From assembly GCA_913030605.1 (NCBI GenBank), contig CAJWEZ010000013.1, forward strand, positions 1 through 64,000: DNA of 64,000 nucleotides, read 5' to 3'. The notes under the pieces were generated by a model that did no database searches, was not told the origin of the DNA, and saw only the letters and a program-made list of their open reading frames with translations. Within the stretch, counting starts at the first letter, position 1, and every line of letters begins with the position of its first letter. Position numbers and translations under genes: made by a program. This stretch comes from an uncultured Spirochaeta sp. Its GTDB lineage: Bacteria > Spirochaetota > Spirochaetia > DSM-27196 > Alkalispirochaetaceae. Shown one piece after another: positions 8,125 through 17,176 of this stretch.

Positions 8125-9770
8125 AACCGACGTCATCGACATCAATACCTCGTACTCCCCTCCTCATCGTCCTTGTGCTGGTGATCAGCGCCGCGGCGGT
8201 GCTGTGGGTCTCTCAGCGACCGCCGCGCGTCGAACGGATCGCTCCGGCCACCGTCGCGGCGGGTGAGACCGTGACTGTTGAGGGGAGCGGCTTCGGGACG
8301 GAGGGACGCCTCGCGGTCGACGAGGTGTCGGTTCCCGCCGCGTCGATCCGCAGGTGGACGGGGCAGCTGATCGTATTCACGGTTCCTCAATCGATGCGCA
8401 GCGGCCTGCTCCGCGTGCACACCCGCAACGGAAGCAGCAACCCCGAGTTTGTGACCGTCGCCGGCGATCTCCCGGAACGCGTGGACGACACCGGCGTCGA
8501 GGTCGCCTCGGTGGAGCCCGAGACGGCCGCGGTGGGTGACCTGGTGGTCATGTCCGGCGAGGGGTTCGGCCCGCGGTCGGCAATGGCGTCGCTGACCCTG
8601 TCGGCACCCGACGGCGACGCGACGCTGTCGGCGAGTGATCCGGCGGTGCTCGTGTGGTCCGACCGCGAGATCCGTCTTGTGGTGCCGGCGGCAATCTCCC
8701 CGGGGATGCACCGGGTTGTTGTCAATGGCGCCGACACCTCCCGCGACCTCACCGTGGAGCCGTTGCTGGCGCAGCGGCAGCTCGGCGATCCGCGACAGTT
8801 TGCGGTGCGCATGGCCGTCGCCGCCGCCGGAGCGGACGAACAGCTGTACACGCTCCTGCCGCTGCCGCCGGAGTTCTCCGAACAGCCGAACACGCAGCTG
8901 CTGCGTGAGAGCAGTCCGTCGGAGCCGTCGATGCTCGGTCGGGCGGCCGTCTATCGGTTTCAGCCCCCGCGCCCTCCCGAATCGGGAGAGGATACCGCCG
9001 GGGACGGGGAATCGGCACCGCAGCGGATCGAGCGGGTGGTTCTGGCGGAACGGCGCAGCGTGCGATGGACGGTTGAGAGCGATCACCGATCGGATATCCT
9101 GCTGGAACCGTGGTTTCGCGACGCCTACCGCCGGTATCTGGACGAATCCGACGGCGTACCGGTGGCCGCAGCGGAGGTGGTGTCGCTGCGACGCCGCATC
9201 GAGCTGTCGCGGCCGGTCTACGCGATCGTCCGGCAGATTCAGGCGACGGTGATCGCGTCGCTGGAGCCCGATGTCGCCGGTGTCGACGACCCGGTGGCGA
9301 TTCTCGCCTCGGAGGAGCCGCCGGCAGCGTCATCCCGCGCCTACGCCACCCTGGCCGTTGCCCTGGCCCGCGGGTCCGGGGTTCCGGCGCGGCGTCATTT
9401 CGGGCTCGTGGTTGACGACACCGGCCAGGCGATTCCCCACGTCTGGGCGGAGTTTTTCGTCCCCGGGATCGGGTGGATACCGGCGGATCCCGCCGTTGGA
9501 GACGGCATGCTCACCGACCGGGCGGCATCGCTGGTGGCGTTCTACGGCGACGACCCCGCCACCGGGACAATCGGCGCGCTGGACGACCGACGGGTGACGC
9601 TGTCGGTGGACGGTGCAGGTGCCGCGCGACTCTTCCCGCTGGGGGGCGAGGTGCTCCCGGAACGGAGCTGGGCCCCCGGTATCCTGCGTGTCGAACGCCC
9701 CGCGCGCTCCATCCCCGAGGGCGTGGAGATCCGCTGGGAGCCCCCGGTCCTCTTCGGATGGTTTGATTGA
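8121..9770 (+). CDS. Signal-anchored protein with two IPT/TIG domains and a Cys-less transglutaminase-like domain
   Basis: The frame begins with a hydrophobic anchor and then two IPT/TIG Ig-like domains (VERIAPATVAAGETVTVEGS and VASVEPETAAVGDLVVMSGE). A transglutaminase-like core lies in the C-terminal third: ARGSGVPARRHFGLV, HVWAEFFVPGIGWIPADPAVGD. The His and Asp of the catalytic triad are there, but the position of the nucleophilic Cys reads as Ser (SSRAYATLAVAL) and the protein has no Cys at all. It may be a binding or scaffold domain. The first ATG/GTG/TTG is GTG 8175, which would cut into the anchor. I favour CTG 8121, which overlaps the preceding TGA and gives 549 residues with a full signal anchor. 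The start is uncertain. Confidence 0.7.
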   Translation: MKPTSSTSIPRTPLLIVLVLVISAAAVLWVSQRPPRVERIAPATVAAGETVTVEGSGFGTEGRLAVDEVSVPAASIRRWTGQLIVFTVPQSMRSGLLRVHTRNGSSNPEFVTVAGDLPERVDDTGVEVASVEPETAAVGDLVVMSGEGFGPRSAMASLTLSAPDGDATLSASDPAVLVWSDREIRLVVPAAISPGMHRVVVNGADTSRDLTVEPLLAQRQLGDPRQFAVRMAVAAAGADEQLYTLLPLPPEFSEQPNTQLLRESSPSEPSMLGRAAVYRFQPPRPPESGEDTAGDGESAPQRIERVVLAERRSVRWTVESDHRSDILLEPWFRDAYRRYLDESDGVPVAAAEVVSLRRRIELSRPVYAIVRQIQATVIASLEPDVAGVDDPVAILASEEPPAASSRAYATLAVALARGSGVPARRHFGLVVDDTGQAIPHVWAEFFVPGIGWIPADPAVGDGMLTDRAASLVAFYGDDPATGTIGALDDRRVTLSVDGAGAARLFPLGGEVLPERSWAPGILRVERPARSIPEGVEIRWEPPVLFGWFD

Positions 9771-9795
9771 CACCCCAGGTGGATTCCCCTATCCT
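9767..9795 (+). promoter_or_regulatory. Sigma70-type promoter of glyA
   Basis: TTGACA at 9767-9772 and TATCCT at 9790-9795 with a 17-nt spacer. The -10 ends 8 nt before the glyA ATG and there is no Shine-Dalgarno, so the transcript should be leaderless. The -35 overlaps the stop codon of the previous gene. Confidence 0.75.
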
Positions 9796-9803
9796 CCCAA
9801 ACC

Positions 9804-11096
9804 ATGAACGTGCTCGCTCAGACTGACCCCGAACTGTACGCTGTCGTTCAGCGCGAAGAAACGCGACAGCGCACCAAGCTCGAGATGATCGCCAGTGAGA
9901 ACTTCACCAGCGACGCGGTACTCGAAGCCACCGGTACGGTGCTGACCAACAAGTACGCCGAAGGGTATCCCGGCAAGCGGTACTACGGCGGATGCGAGCA
10001 CGTGGACGAGGCGGAAAACCTCGCCCGGGACCGTGCGACCAAACTGTTCGGCGCCGACCATGCCAACGTGCAGCCGCACTCCGGCAGCCAGGCGAACATG
10101 GCGGTGTACCTCACGCTCCTCAAACCCGGCGACACGATCCTCGGAATGGATCTGGCCCACGGCGGGCATCTGACCCACGGATCGCCGGTCAACATTTCGG
10201 GAAAACTCTACAACATCGTGAGTTACGGCGTGGACCGGGAGACGGAGCGAATAGACTACGATCGTCTCGCCGAACTGGCTCGCGAGCATCGGCCGCGACT
10301 GATTATCGCCGGCGCCTCGGCCTATCCACGGGTGATCGACTTTGCCCGCTTCCGGGAGATCGCCGACGAGGTTGGCGCGTTCTTTATGACCGACATGGCG
10401 CACATCGCCGGGTTGGTCGCCGCGGGGGAGCACCCGTCACCGGTGCCGTACGCGCATTTCACCACCACGACCACGCACAAGACGCTTCGCGGCCCCCGCG
10501 GCGGCATGGTCCTCATCGGCGCCGACGGTGAGAACACGATCGGCGCCGTGGCGCCCAAGTCGGGACGGGTCAAAAACTGGTCCGAACTGCTGGATTCCGC
10601 GGTCATGCCGGGGATCCAGGGCGGCCCGCTGATGCACGTCATCGCCGCCAAGGCGGTCGCCTTTCACGAGGCACTGCAGCCCGATTTTGCCGCCTACCAG
10701 AAACAGATCGTGCAGAACGCTCGGGCGCTTGCGGGGCACCTGAGCGAGGGCGGGCTCCGGCTGGTATCGGGCGGCACCGATAATCACCTCATGCTCGTCG
10801 ACCTGACCTCCCTGGAGATTTCCGGCAAGGACGCGGAAAAGATGCTGGATCGTGCTAACATCACGTGCAACAAGAACGGGATTCCGTTCGATACCCGCAG
10901 TCCGCTGGTGACCTCCGGCATTCGACTGGGAACGCCGGCGCTTACGACCCGGGGCATGAAAGAGGCCGACATGGAAACGGTGGCCTCGGCGATTCTCGAG
11001 GTTCTCCGGAGCACGGGAGACGAGGATGTCATTGCGCGAGTCGGCCGCCGCGTGGCAGAGTTCTGTGAGGGGTTTCCGCTGGTTGCCTCAAATTGA
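9804..11096 (+). CDS. glyA: Serine hydroxymethyltransferase
   Basis: 430 residues, slightly longer than the typical ~415. The PLP enzyme interconverts serine and glycine while charging tetrahydrofolate with a one-carbon unit. Diagnostic segments are [38 protein letters not shown], the Asp and His of [15 protein letters not shown], and the PLP lysine in [15 protein letters not shown] (about residue 226). The folate-site region [12 protein letters not shown] and the late [14 protein letters not shown] are also intact. It has its own promoter and seems monocistronic, since another strong promoter overlaps its stop codon. No glycine riboswitch fits into the 33-nt upstream gap. Confidence 0.97.
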   Translation: MNVLAQTDPELYAVVQREETRQRTKLEMIASENFTSDAVLEATGTVLTNKYAEGYPGKRYYGGCEHVDEAENLARDRATKLFGADHANVQPHSGSQANMAVYLTLLKPGDTILGMDLAHGGHLTHGSPVNISGKLYNIVSYGVDRETERIDYDRLAELAREHRPRLIIAGASAYPRVIDFARFREIADEVGAFFMTDMAHIAGLVAAGEHPSPVPYAHFTTTTTHKTLRGPRGGMVLIGADGENTIGAVAPKSGRVKNWSELLDSAVMPGIQGGPLMHVIAAKAVAFHEALQPDFAAYQKQIVQNARALAGHLSEGGLRLVSGGTDNHLMLVDLTSLEISGKDAEKMLDRANITCNKNGIPFDTRSPLVTSGIRLGTPALTTRGMKEADMETVASAILEVLRSTGDEDVIARVGRRVAEFCEGFPLVASN

Positions 11097-11121
11097 CAAC
11101 CCCCGGAGCCGAACCTATACT
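11093..11121 (+). promoter_or_regulatory. Near-consensus sigma70 promoter for the double-cNMP regulator
   Basis: TTGACA at 11093-11098 and TATACT at 11116-11121, spacer exactly 17 nt. The -35 overlaps the TGA stop of glyA. A Shine-Dalgarno-like AGGAAAG precedes the downstream ATG, so this transcript has a normal short leader. Confidence 0.8.
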
Positions 11122-11144
11122 AAGGCCGATAGGAAAGACCTGAG

Positions 11145-12377
11145 ATGTCGACCCCGCTTCACCTGACAATCGTCAACTTCAACAAGGGCGCCTACATAAT
11201 TGTCGAGGGGAAGCAGAACGCCGATCACTTCTACATCATCCGTGGCGGGAAGGTGCAGATCAGCAAGGAAGTAGAGGTCGTTCAGGAGGAGGGTGGCAAC
11301 ATCCTCGGTCCCGGTGACTTTTTCGGGGTCGTGTCCACCATGTCCGGTCACAGCCACATCGAGACCGCCCAGGCGCTCACCGACTGCAGTCTTATTTCCG
11401 TTCACAAGGACAATTTCGGCGACCTGATCGTCAAGAATACCCCGGTGGCGATGAAGATCATCCAGGGGTTCTCCCGGCGCATGCGCTACCTGGATGAGGC
11501 GCTCGCGCGGCTGACGCTCAAGCAGAGCGTGGAGCCCGACATCGAGCACCTGTTCTACGTTGCCGAGTTTTACGCCAAACAGAGCCAGTACAACCAGGCG
11601 CACTACGCGTACCATCAGTATCTCCGTCACTGTCCCGACGGTCCCAACGTGGACAAGGCGACCGAACGGCTCGAAAAGATCAAGCCGTACTCCAAGGCGG
11701 TGTACCTGGACGGCAGCGAGACCGAGTTCACCCGCCAGTATCCCAAGAACACGATGATCTTCTCCGAGGTGATGCCGGGCAAGGAGCTCTACATCATCCA
11801 GAAGGGATCGGTGAAGATCACCAAGATCGTCAACGATACCGAGGTGCTTCTGGCCGTGCTCAAGGCGGGAGATATCTTCGGTGAGATGTCGCTGATCGAG
11901 GACAAGCCCCGATCGGCGTCCGCGATCGCCTACGAGGATACCCAGCTGCTGGCGGTGAACAAGGAAAACTTCGCCCGCATGGTCAGCTCGCAGCCGCAGA
12001 TCATCACGCGACTCACGCAGCTCCTTGCCGAGCGCATCTGGTTTATCTACAAGCAGCTCGCCAACACCCTGCTCACCGACACCGTGGGGCGCCTCTACGA
12101 CGCCCTGCTCATTCAGTTGGAGCGAAACCGTGTCCCGATCCGTTCCGGCGAAGCGTACACCTTCGATTTCGGAACCAAGGAGCTGATCAACATGGTCGGC
12201 ATGCCCATGGGTGAGGGAAAGCAGGCGCTGCGCGAACTGCTGAAGAACTCGCGGATCAAGGCGCTGGACAGCAAGATCCACATCACCGACAAAGAAGAGA
12301 TCGAGAAACAGGCCAAATACTACCGCAAGATGCAGAAAATCGAGCGGTCCCGGCAGGACAAGAAACTCTCGATCTGA
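11145..12377 (+). CDS. Regulator with two cyclic-nucleotide-binding domains and a winged-helix tail
   Basis: 410 residues. A first cNMP-binding beta-roll spans about 10-110 (GDFFGVVSTMSGHS), a helical TPR-like linker about 125-185 (YAKQSQYNQAHYAYHQYLRH), and a second, better conserved cNMP roll about 195-300 (AGDIFGEMSLIEDKPRSASAIA, the phosphate-binding cassette with Glu and Arg). The C-terminal ~90 residues look like a Crp-type winged helix with recognition region TKELINMVGMPMGEGKQALRELL. The first roll lacks the Arg of the cassette (VVSTMSGHSHIETA), so only the second likely binds nucleotide. Proteins of this layout are known in treponemes, but their ligand is not settled to my knowledge. 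It has its own strong promoter. Confidence 0.85.
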   Translation: MSTPLHLTIVNFNKGAYIIVEGKQNADHFYIIRGGKVQISKEVEVVQEEGGNILGPGDFFGVVSTMSGHSHIETAQALTDCSLISVHKDNFGDLIVKNTPVAMKIIQGFSRRMRYLDEALARLTLKQSVEPDIEHLFYVAEFYAKQSQYNQAHYAYHQYLRHCPDGPNVDKATERLEKIKPYSKAVYLDGSETEFTRQYPKNTMIFSEVMPGKELYIIQKGSVKITKIVNDTEVLLAVLKAGDIFGEMSLIEDKPRSASAIAYEDTQLLAVNKENFARMVSSQPQIITRLTQLLAERIWFIYKQLANTLLTDTVGRLYDALLIQLERNRVPIRSGEAYTFDFGTKELINMVGMPMGEGKQALRELLKNSRIKALDSKIHITDKEEIEKQAKYYRKMQKIERSRQDKKLSI

Positions 12378-12385
12378 GCGACGCC

Positions 12386-13267
12386 GTGCGGTCACGATCG
12401 GTTCTCAACGACAGTCTGCTCCTCATTACCGCTCTTATCTGGGGCCTCGCGTTCGTCGCCCAGCGCGTTGGTATGGACCACGTGGGCCCCTTCACCTACA
12501 ACGGCATCCGCTTCCTGCTCGGGGCGGGGGCGCTGGTGCCGCTGGCGCTGTGGCGGACGCCGCTGCCACGGACCGAGTGGCGCTCCCACGCCGGGAGCGC
12601 GGCCCTGGCGGGACTGGCGCTCTTCGCCGCCGCCAGCCTCCAGCAGATCGGGCTGGTCTACACCAGCGCCGGCAACGCGGGGTTCATTACCGGGCTGTAC
12701 GTGGTGATCGTCCCGCTCCTCGGCCTGGGGCGGCGCCAGTTTCCCGGCATGGAGCGCTGGGTGGCGGTAGTGCTCGCCGTCGCCGGGCTCTACCTGCTGA
12801 GCGTGACCAACGGGTTTCGCGTCAATCCGGGCGATGTCTACGTCATGGGGAGTGCGGTGTTCTTCGCGCTCCATGTGCAGATGATAGACTACCTCTCCCG
12901 GCGCCGCTCGGCACTCTGGCTGTCCCTGGCGCAGTACGTCGTGGTGGGCGCCGCCAGCCTGCTGGTGGGGCTGGTGTCGGAACCGGTCTCGTGGGAGGCG
13001 ATCCGGGGCGCCTCGACGGCGATCCTCTACGGGGGCCTGGGGTCGATCTCGATCGCCTACACCCTGCAGGTGATCGCGCAGCGCCGCGCGGAGCCCAGCC
13101 ACGCGGCGATCATTCTCAGTCTGGAGGGAACGTTCGCGGCCCTCGGCGGGTGGCTGATCCTCGGTGAGGTACTCTCCCCCCGGGCGCTGGTGGGCTGCGC
13201 GCTGCTCCTCGGCGGCATGCTGCTCTCGCAGTTTGCGGGCCTGCGCCGGGCCCCGGCGCCGACATGA
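12386..13267 (+). CDS. EamA/DMT-family transporter
   Basis: 293 residues with about ten hydrophobic helices arranged as two EamA repeats. The N-terminal repeat opens with LLLITALIWGLAFVAQRVGMD; the C-terminal repeat ends with HAAIILSLEGTFAALGGWLILGE. This is the drug/metabolite exporter superfamily and the substrate cannot be read from sequence. The start is GTG 12386, eight nt after the stop of the cNMP regulator, so it may be cotranscribed with it. The ATGA overlap with the next gene couples it to the sugar-sensing genes. An alternative is that it exports a metabolite of the sugar sensed downstream, but nothing in the sequence proves that. Confidence 0.85.
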   Translation: MRSRSVLNDSLLLITALIWGLAFVAQRVGMDHVGPFTYNGIRFLLGAGALVPLALWRTPLPRTEWRSHAGSAALAGLALFAAASLQQIGLVYTSAGNAGFITGLYVVIVPLLGLGRRQFPGMERWVAVVLAVAGLYLLSVTNGFRVNPGDVYVMGSAVFFALHVQMIDYLSRRRSALWLSLAQYVVVGAASLLVGLVSEPVSWEAIRGASTAILYGGLGSISIAYTLQVIAQRRAEPSHAAIILSLEGTFAALGGWLILGEVLSPRALVGCALLLGGMLLSQFAGLRRAPAPT

Positions 13268-14214
13268 GGCGTCTCTCCCGTGTCCTGCTGGCTGCGGTCT
13301 TTCTCCTCTTTGCGTTTGCCCTGACACAGTCGATTTCCACGATGATATCTCTGACCCAGGCGGTGTCGGCCCGGACCGGGGCCCCGGATCCGCGCTCGCG
13401 TCACATTTCGGTGTTTCTGCCGGAGCAGGGGACCCTCTTTTTTCAGCAGGTGCGCGCCGGGGTCAAGTCCGCCGCCAGCCGCTACGACGTGGCGGTCTCG
13501 TTTCATCCGATCGGCCCCGACGCGCCGGAGTTCCGGTTGGCGCAGTATTCGGGTATCGACGGTGCGATAATCTACCCCTACCTCAGCGAGGAGGAGATGC
13601 TTCGGCGCCTGGAGGAGCTGGACTCCCACGATATCCCCGTGGTGCTGGTGGAGCAGGATGTGGCCGACGACTGGCCCTGGACGTTCGTGGGGACCAACAA
13701 CTTCGAGATGGGGCGGCGAATCGGCACGCGGCTGCTTGAGGAAGGGGAGCAGGCGCGTGTTGTCGTGGTGTACAGCGACAAATCGCCGGCGGTGGCGTCG
13801 GAAAAGGAACTCATCGAGCTGGGGATCAACACCGTCATGAGCGACCGGCTCGACGCCCCGATCATGCGGCGCCAGACGGGGCTCAACCCGCTGGACGCCG
13901 AGGCGCTGACGTATCAGTTGCTCCGGACCGATCCGCCGGTGACCGCGCTGGTGTTCACCGACACCGACGACACCCTGGCGGCGCTGCAGGTGATTATCGA
14001 TCTCAACCTGGTGGGGCAGGTCCAGGTGATCGGATTCGGGATCACCGACGCGATCGTCGACTATCTCGACCGCGGGGTGCTGGACGCCACAATCGCGGTG
14101 AACCCCCAGCGCATCGGCATCGAGGCGGTGCGCGTTCTCGTGGAGCTCATCGACACGGGAAACGCTCCCGGCTACGTCGACACCGGCGTGGAGGTGATCG
14201 GGGGGAACCAGTAG
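13264..14214 (+). CDS. Periplasmic sugar-binding protein, likely ligand sensor for the adjacent kinase
   Basis: 316 residues. An uncleaved-looking or Sec N-terminal hydrophobic segment (about 4-25) has no lipobox. It is followed by a two-lobed periplasmic-binding fold of the LacI/RbsB type: HISVFLPEQGTLFFQQVRAGVK, IPVVLVEQDVADDWPWTFVGTNNFEMGRRI-like middle region and a second lobe with TALVFTDTDDTLAALQ and VIGFG. No ABC permease genes directly follow. Instead, its stop overlaps the start of a LytS/YesM-type kinase by one base. This arrangement is typical of three-component sugar sensing, in which the binding protein presents ligand to the kinase. Ligand unknown; the fold suggests a monosaccharide. 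Confidence 0.8.
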   Translation: MRRLSRVLLAAVFLLFAFALTQSISTMISLTQAVSARTGAPDPRSRHISVFLPEQGTLFFQQVRAGVKSAASRYDVAVSFHPIGPDAPEFRLAQYSGIDGAIIYPYLSEEEMLRRLEELDSHDIPVVLVEQDVADDWPWTFVGTNNFEMGRRIGTRLLEEGEQARVVVVYSDKSPAVASEKELIELGINTVMSDRLDAPIMRRQTGLNPLDAEALTYQLLRTDPPVTALVFTDTDDTLAALQVIIDLNLVGQVQVIGFGITDAIVDYLDRGVLDATIAVNPQRIGIEAVRVLVELIDTGNAPGYVDTGVEVIGGNQ

Positions 14215-15701
14215 TGCCGGTTCGCAACTCGCTCCGTTCCCAGTTGATCTATTCCGCCGCAATCGGTCTCACGATCATGATCGTGTCGATCGTCTACATC
14301 CTCTTCGCCACCTTGCGGCTACAGCAGATCGTCAACGACCAGTTTCGTTCGGAGCGCATCTTCCAGGAGCTGCAGCAGGAAGTCGTTGCGGTGCGCACAC
14401 CGCTGCTCAACTATCTCTCCAGCCGCTCGTCCCGGGCGCTGTCGGATCTGCTGGCGGAGGAACAGGTCCTGCGAAACATGGTTCCCGACGTGATCACCGT
14501 GTCCAGCGACGGCAACTCCCTGGCGCGGCGGGAGATCTACTCGCTCCTGGAGTCGTACCTCGACCTGATCCAGCGCGCGATCGATCTCAAGCGTGCCCGC
14601 GCGATCGAGGAGTACACCGCCCTCTACGAGGACATGGCAAGCCTCAACGATCATATCGTGGAGCGTATCGACCGTATCAGCCTGTCGGGGCTGCGTGGCG
14701 AACTGGCGCGGTACGAGGAGATCATCGAGACCTCCCGGGAGCTGCTGTTCTGGAATCTCCTGGTAATCATTCTGGCGTTCGTCAGTTCCACCATGTGGAT
14801 CGCCATTTCGATTAACCGCGTCACCGACCCCATGAACCGCCTGGCGTGGATGGCGGGGGAGCTCTCCTCCGGCAACTTCGATATCGAGGACCTGCCGATC
14901 GACACGGTGCACGAGGTGGGGGCGGTCATCGCGGCCTTCAACACGATGAAGCACGATATCCGCCAGTACATCGCGGAACTCAACCGGCAGCAGCAGATCG
15001 AGCAGGGCTACATGGAGGAGCGTCTGCGGAACCTGAAGATGGAGCAGCTCCTCAAACGGATGGAGCTGTACACCATGCAGGCGCAGATGAACCCGCACTT
15101 CCTGTTCAATACGCTGAACACCGGCGTTCAGCTCGCGATCACCGAGGACGCCGAGCGCACCGCCGATTTCATGGAACACCTGGCCAGTTTTTTCCGGTAC
15201 AATATGCGCGAACGAAATCTGATCGTGCCGCTGCGCCGGGAGATCGAGGGCCTCGAGGCGTACCTCTACATCCTCCGCATCCGGTTTCCCCGATCGCTGG
15301 GGTTTTCCCTCGACGTTCCTGAGGAGTTGCTGGACTCCTGCGAGGTGCCGGCGCTCATGCTGCAGCCCCTTGTGGAGAACTCGGTGATTCACGCCTTCAA
15401 GGGAGTGGACCGCGCCGGTCAGATTTCCATTCGCGTATGGAAGGAGGAGTCAGTGGTCTGTCTCGCGGTCCGCGACAACGGAATCGGCATCGATGCCGAG
15501 ACCGCCGCGCGCCTTCTGGAACGCCACAACCGCGACGTGGACCACGATTCCAAGGTGATGGGACTCGAGAACGTGATCCACCGGCTGTACTTTTTCTACC
15601 CCGACCAGGACGACGTGGTGTCGATCCACGGCGGGCCGGAGTGGGGCACCGAGATCGTGATCAGGATCGACACCGAGGTTGCGCCGTGTATTCCGTCCTG
15701 A
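14214..15701 (+). CDS. Sensor histidine kinase of the LytS/YesM (His_kinase PF06580) type
   Basis: 495 residues. TM1 at about 15-37, a periplasmic helical domain about 38-175, TM2 about 178-200 and a HAMP linker (NRVTDPMNRLAWMAGELSSG) about 200-255. The kinase core carries the phospho-acceptor His in MQAQMNPHFLFNTLN (about residue 295), the N box PLVENSVIHAF and the G box VRDNGIGID. The start GTG overlaps the binding-protein stop. The 3' end overlaps the response regulator by 16 nt. Together the three genes should sense an extracellular sugar and drive transcription of the downstream transporter. Confidence 0.92.
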   Translation: MPVRNSLRSQLIYSAAIGLTIMIVSIVYILFATLRLQQIVNDQFRSERIFQELQQEVVAVRTPLLNYLSSRSSRALSDLLAEEQVLRNMVPDVITVSSDGNSLARREIYSLLESYLDLIQRAIDLKRARAIEEYTALYEDMASLNDHIVERIDRISLSGLRGELARYEEIIETSRELLFWNLLVIILAFVSSTMWIAISINRVTDPMNRLAWMAGELSSGNFDIEDLPIDTVHEVGAVIAAFNTMKHDIRQYIAELNRQQQIEQGYMEERLRNLKMEQLLKRMELYTMQAQMNPHFLFNTLNTGVQLAITEDAERTADFMEHLASFFRYNMRERNLIVPLRREIEGLEAYLYILRIRFPRSLGFSLDVPEELLDSCEVPALMLQPLVENSVIHAFKGVDRAGQISIRVWKEESVVCLAVRDNGIGIDAETAARLLERHNRDVDHDSKVMGLENVIHRLYFFYPDQDDVVSIHGGPEWGTEIVIRIDTEVAPCIPS

Positions 15702-17176
15702 TCGTCGACGACGAAGAGCCGGTCCTCGAAAGCTACTCCTACCTGATAGAGTCCGGTCTCGACGACTTCTCCGTCTGCGCAACCGCCCGATCCGGCGGCG
15801 AGGCGATCGCCGCGGCGCACCAGCACCGCCCCGACGTGGTCCTCATGGACATCGCCATGCCGGGCATCGACGGTATCGACACGATCCGCGAACTCCAGCA
15901 CGAGTTTCCCGACGCGCTGTACATCCTCTCCACCGCCTACGAACGCTTCGATCTGGCCCAGCGGGCGATTCCATTGCGCGTGTTCGCATACCTGGTAAAA
16001 CCGGTCTCCCGAAAGCGCTTCATGGAGACGATGTTTCGCGCCAAAGACGAACTGGACGAGGAACGGCTGCGGCTCAGCCAGCGGATCGAGGAGGTGCACC
16101 GCAGCGCCGACGCCCTGGCGCGGGAGGCGCAAAACTTTGTGACGATGCTCACCTGGAAGCCGATCGACGCCACCACCTGGTCGCGCTTCCGGAGCCTGTT
16201 CCAGCTGCCCTCCGACTCCGGGCTCGTGGTGGCGGTGCGCCTGTCGGACCGGGGACTCTATCCGGCGATCGCCGACCGGATCGAACGGCGCTACCGCAGT
16301 CTGTGGGCCGAAAACATGCAGCGGATGATCCTGTTCGTCGCCGATTCGGTGCCACCGGAGACGCTGGAACGCATCGTCCGGGAGGCGGTGGACGAGGTGG
16401 CGGAAGGGTCCGACGCCGCGATCGGTGTCGGGAGCCGCCGGCGCTACGACGAACTCTATCGTTCCTGCGACGAGGCGTTGCAGGCGATTCCGCCGGCGGC
16501 GGGTGTGGAGCGGCATCTCAGGCAGTACCGGGCCCGCGTTCGCGACTTCAGCCAGTCGGTGGCCCGGGCCCGAACGCCCGGCGACGTGGTCGCGACCTAC
16601 GAGGCGTTTGCGGACGAAATCTTTGCGACGTGGCGTTTCCCGGTGGCCAAGTACCGCGTGGCGGCGGCGTTCGAGCGGCTCCTCCACGACTTTGACTCGC
16701 GGGTCGGCGCACCGGAGGTCTCGTTGCTCATCGCCGATCCGATCGAGGACGTCAGCGGGTTTGAGGTGCGCCGCGATGTGGACGCCTGGGCGCAGCGGGT
16801 CCTCCGCCGTCTGGTTGAGGAGCAGTCGCGCCACGCCGGCGACCGGTGGCCCGACGTGCTCAAGCAGGCGGTGCGCTTTATCGACGGCAATTACGCCCAG
16901 CCCCTGCAGCTTACCTCGGTGGCGGAGCAGTGCGGGGTTTCCGCGGGCTACCTGAGTCGCCTCTTCTCCGAGCACCTCGGTGTTCCCTTCAACGACCATC
17001 TGAACTCGGTCCGCCTGGACGTTGCACAGCGGCTCCTGCAGGACGGGGACCGGACGGTCAAGGAGATCGCGTACGCCGTCGGCTACCAGGATCCCAACTA
17101 TTTCAGCCGGATCTTCAAGAAATACACCGGTCATTCACCGACGCGTTACGTGCGGAAGGGGGAGCAGAATGGGTAG
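15686..17176 (+). CDS. YesN-type response regulator with AraC DNA-binding domain
   Basis: 496 residues from the GTG at 15686, which overlaps the kinase stop. The receiver domain (about 1-120) has the acidic pair DDEE, phospho-acceptor Asp55 in VVLMDIAMPG and the Lys of YLVKPVSRKRF. A central ~260-residue region of unknown fold separates it from a C-terminal AraC/XylS domain with two helix-turn-helices: TSVAEQCGVSAGYLSRLFSE and KEIAYAVGYQDPNYFSRIFK. It is the partner of the preceding kinase. Likely targets are the XylF-like lipoprotein gene and chvE-gguAB immediately downstream. The last codons overlap the start of the next gene. Confidence 0.93.
   Translation: MYSVLIVDDEEPVLESYSYLIESGLDDFSVCATARSGGEAIAAAHQHRPDVVLMDIAMPGIDGIDTIRELQHEFPDALYILSTAYERFDLAQRAIPLRVFAYLVKPVSRKRFMETMFRAKDELDEERLRLSQRIEEVHRSADALAREAQNFVTMLTWKPIDATTWSRFRSLFQLPSDSGLVVAVRLSDRGLYPAIADRIERRYRSLWAENMQRMILFVADSVPPETLERIVREAVDEVAEGSDAAIGVGSRRRYDELYRSCDEALQAIPPAAGVERHLRQYRARVRDFSQSVARARTPGDVVATYEAFADEIFATWRFPVAKYRVAAAFERLLHDFDSRVGAPEVSLLIADPIEDVSGFEVRRDVDAWAQRVLRRLVEEQSRHAGDRWPDVLKQAVRFIDGNYAQPLQLTSVAEQCGVSAGYLSRLFSEHLGVPFNDHLNSVRLDVAQRLLQDGDRTVKEIAYAVGYQDPNYFSRIFKKYTGHSPTRYVRKGEQNG

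Noticed and set aside
9771-9803. Glycine riboswitch ahead of glyA
   Set aside because: The gap is 33 nt and filled by promoter spacer and -10; there is no room for an aptamer.
15596-17134. 512-codon minus-strand frame opposite the response regulator
   Set aside because: The plus strand encodes an obvious receiver plus AraC domain; the antisense product has no recognisable feature.
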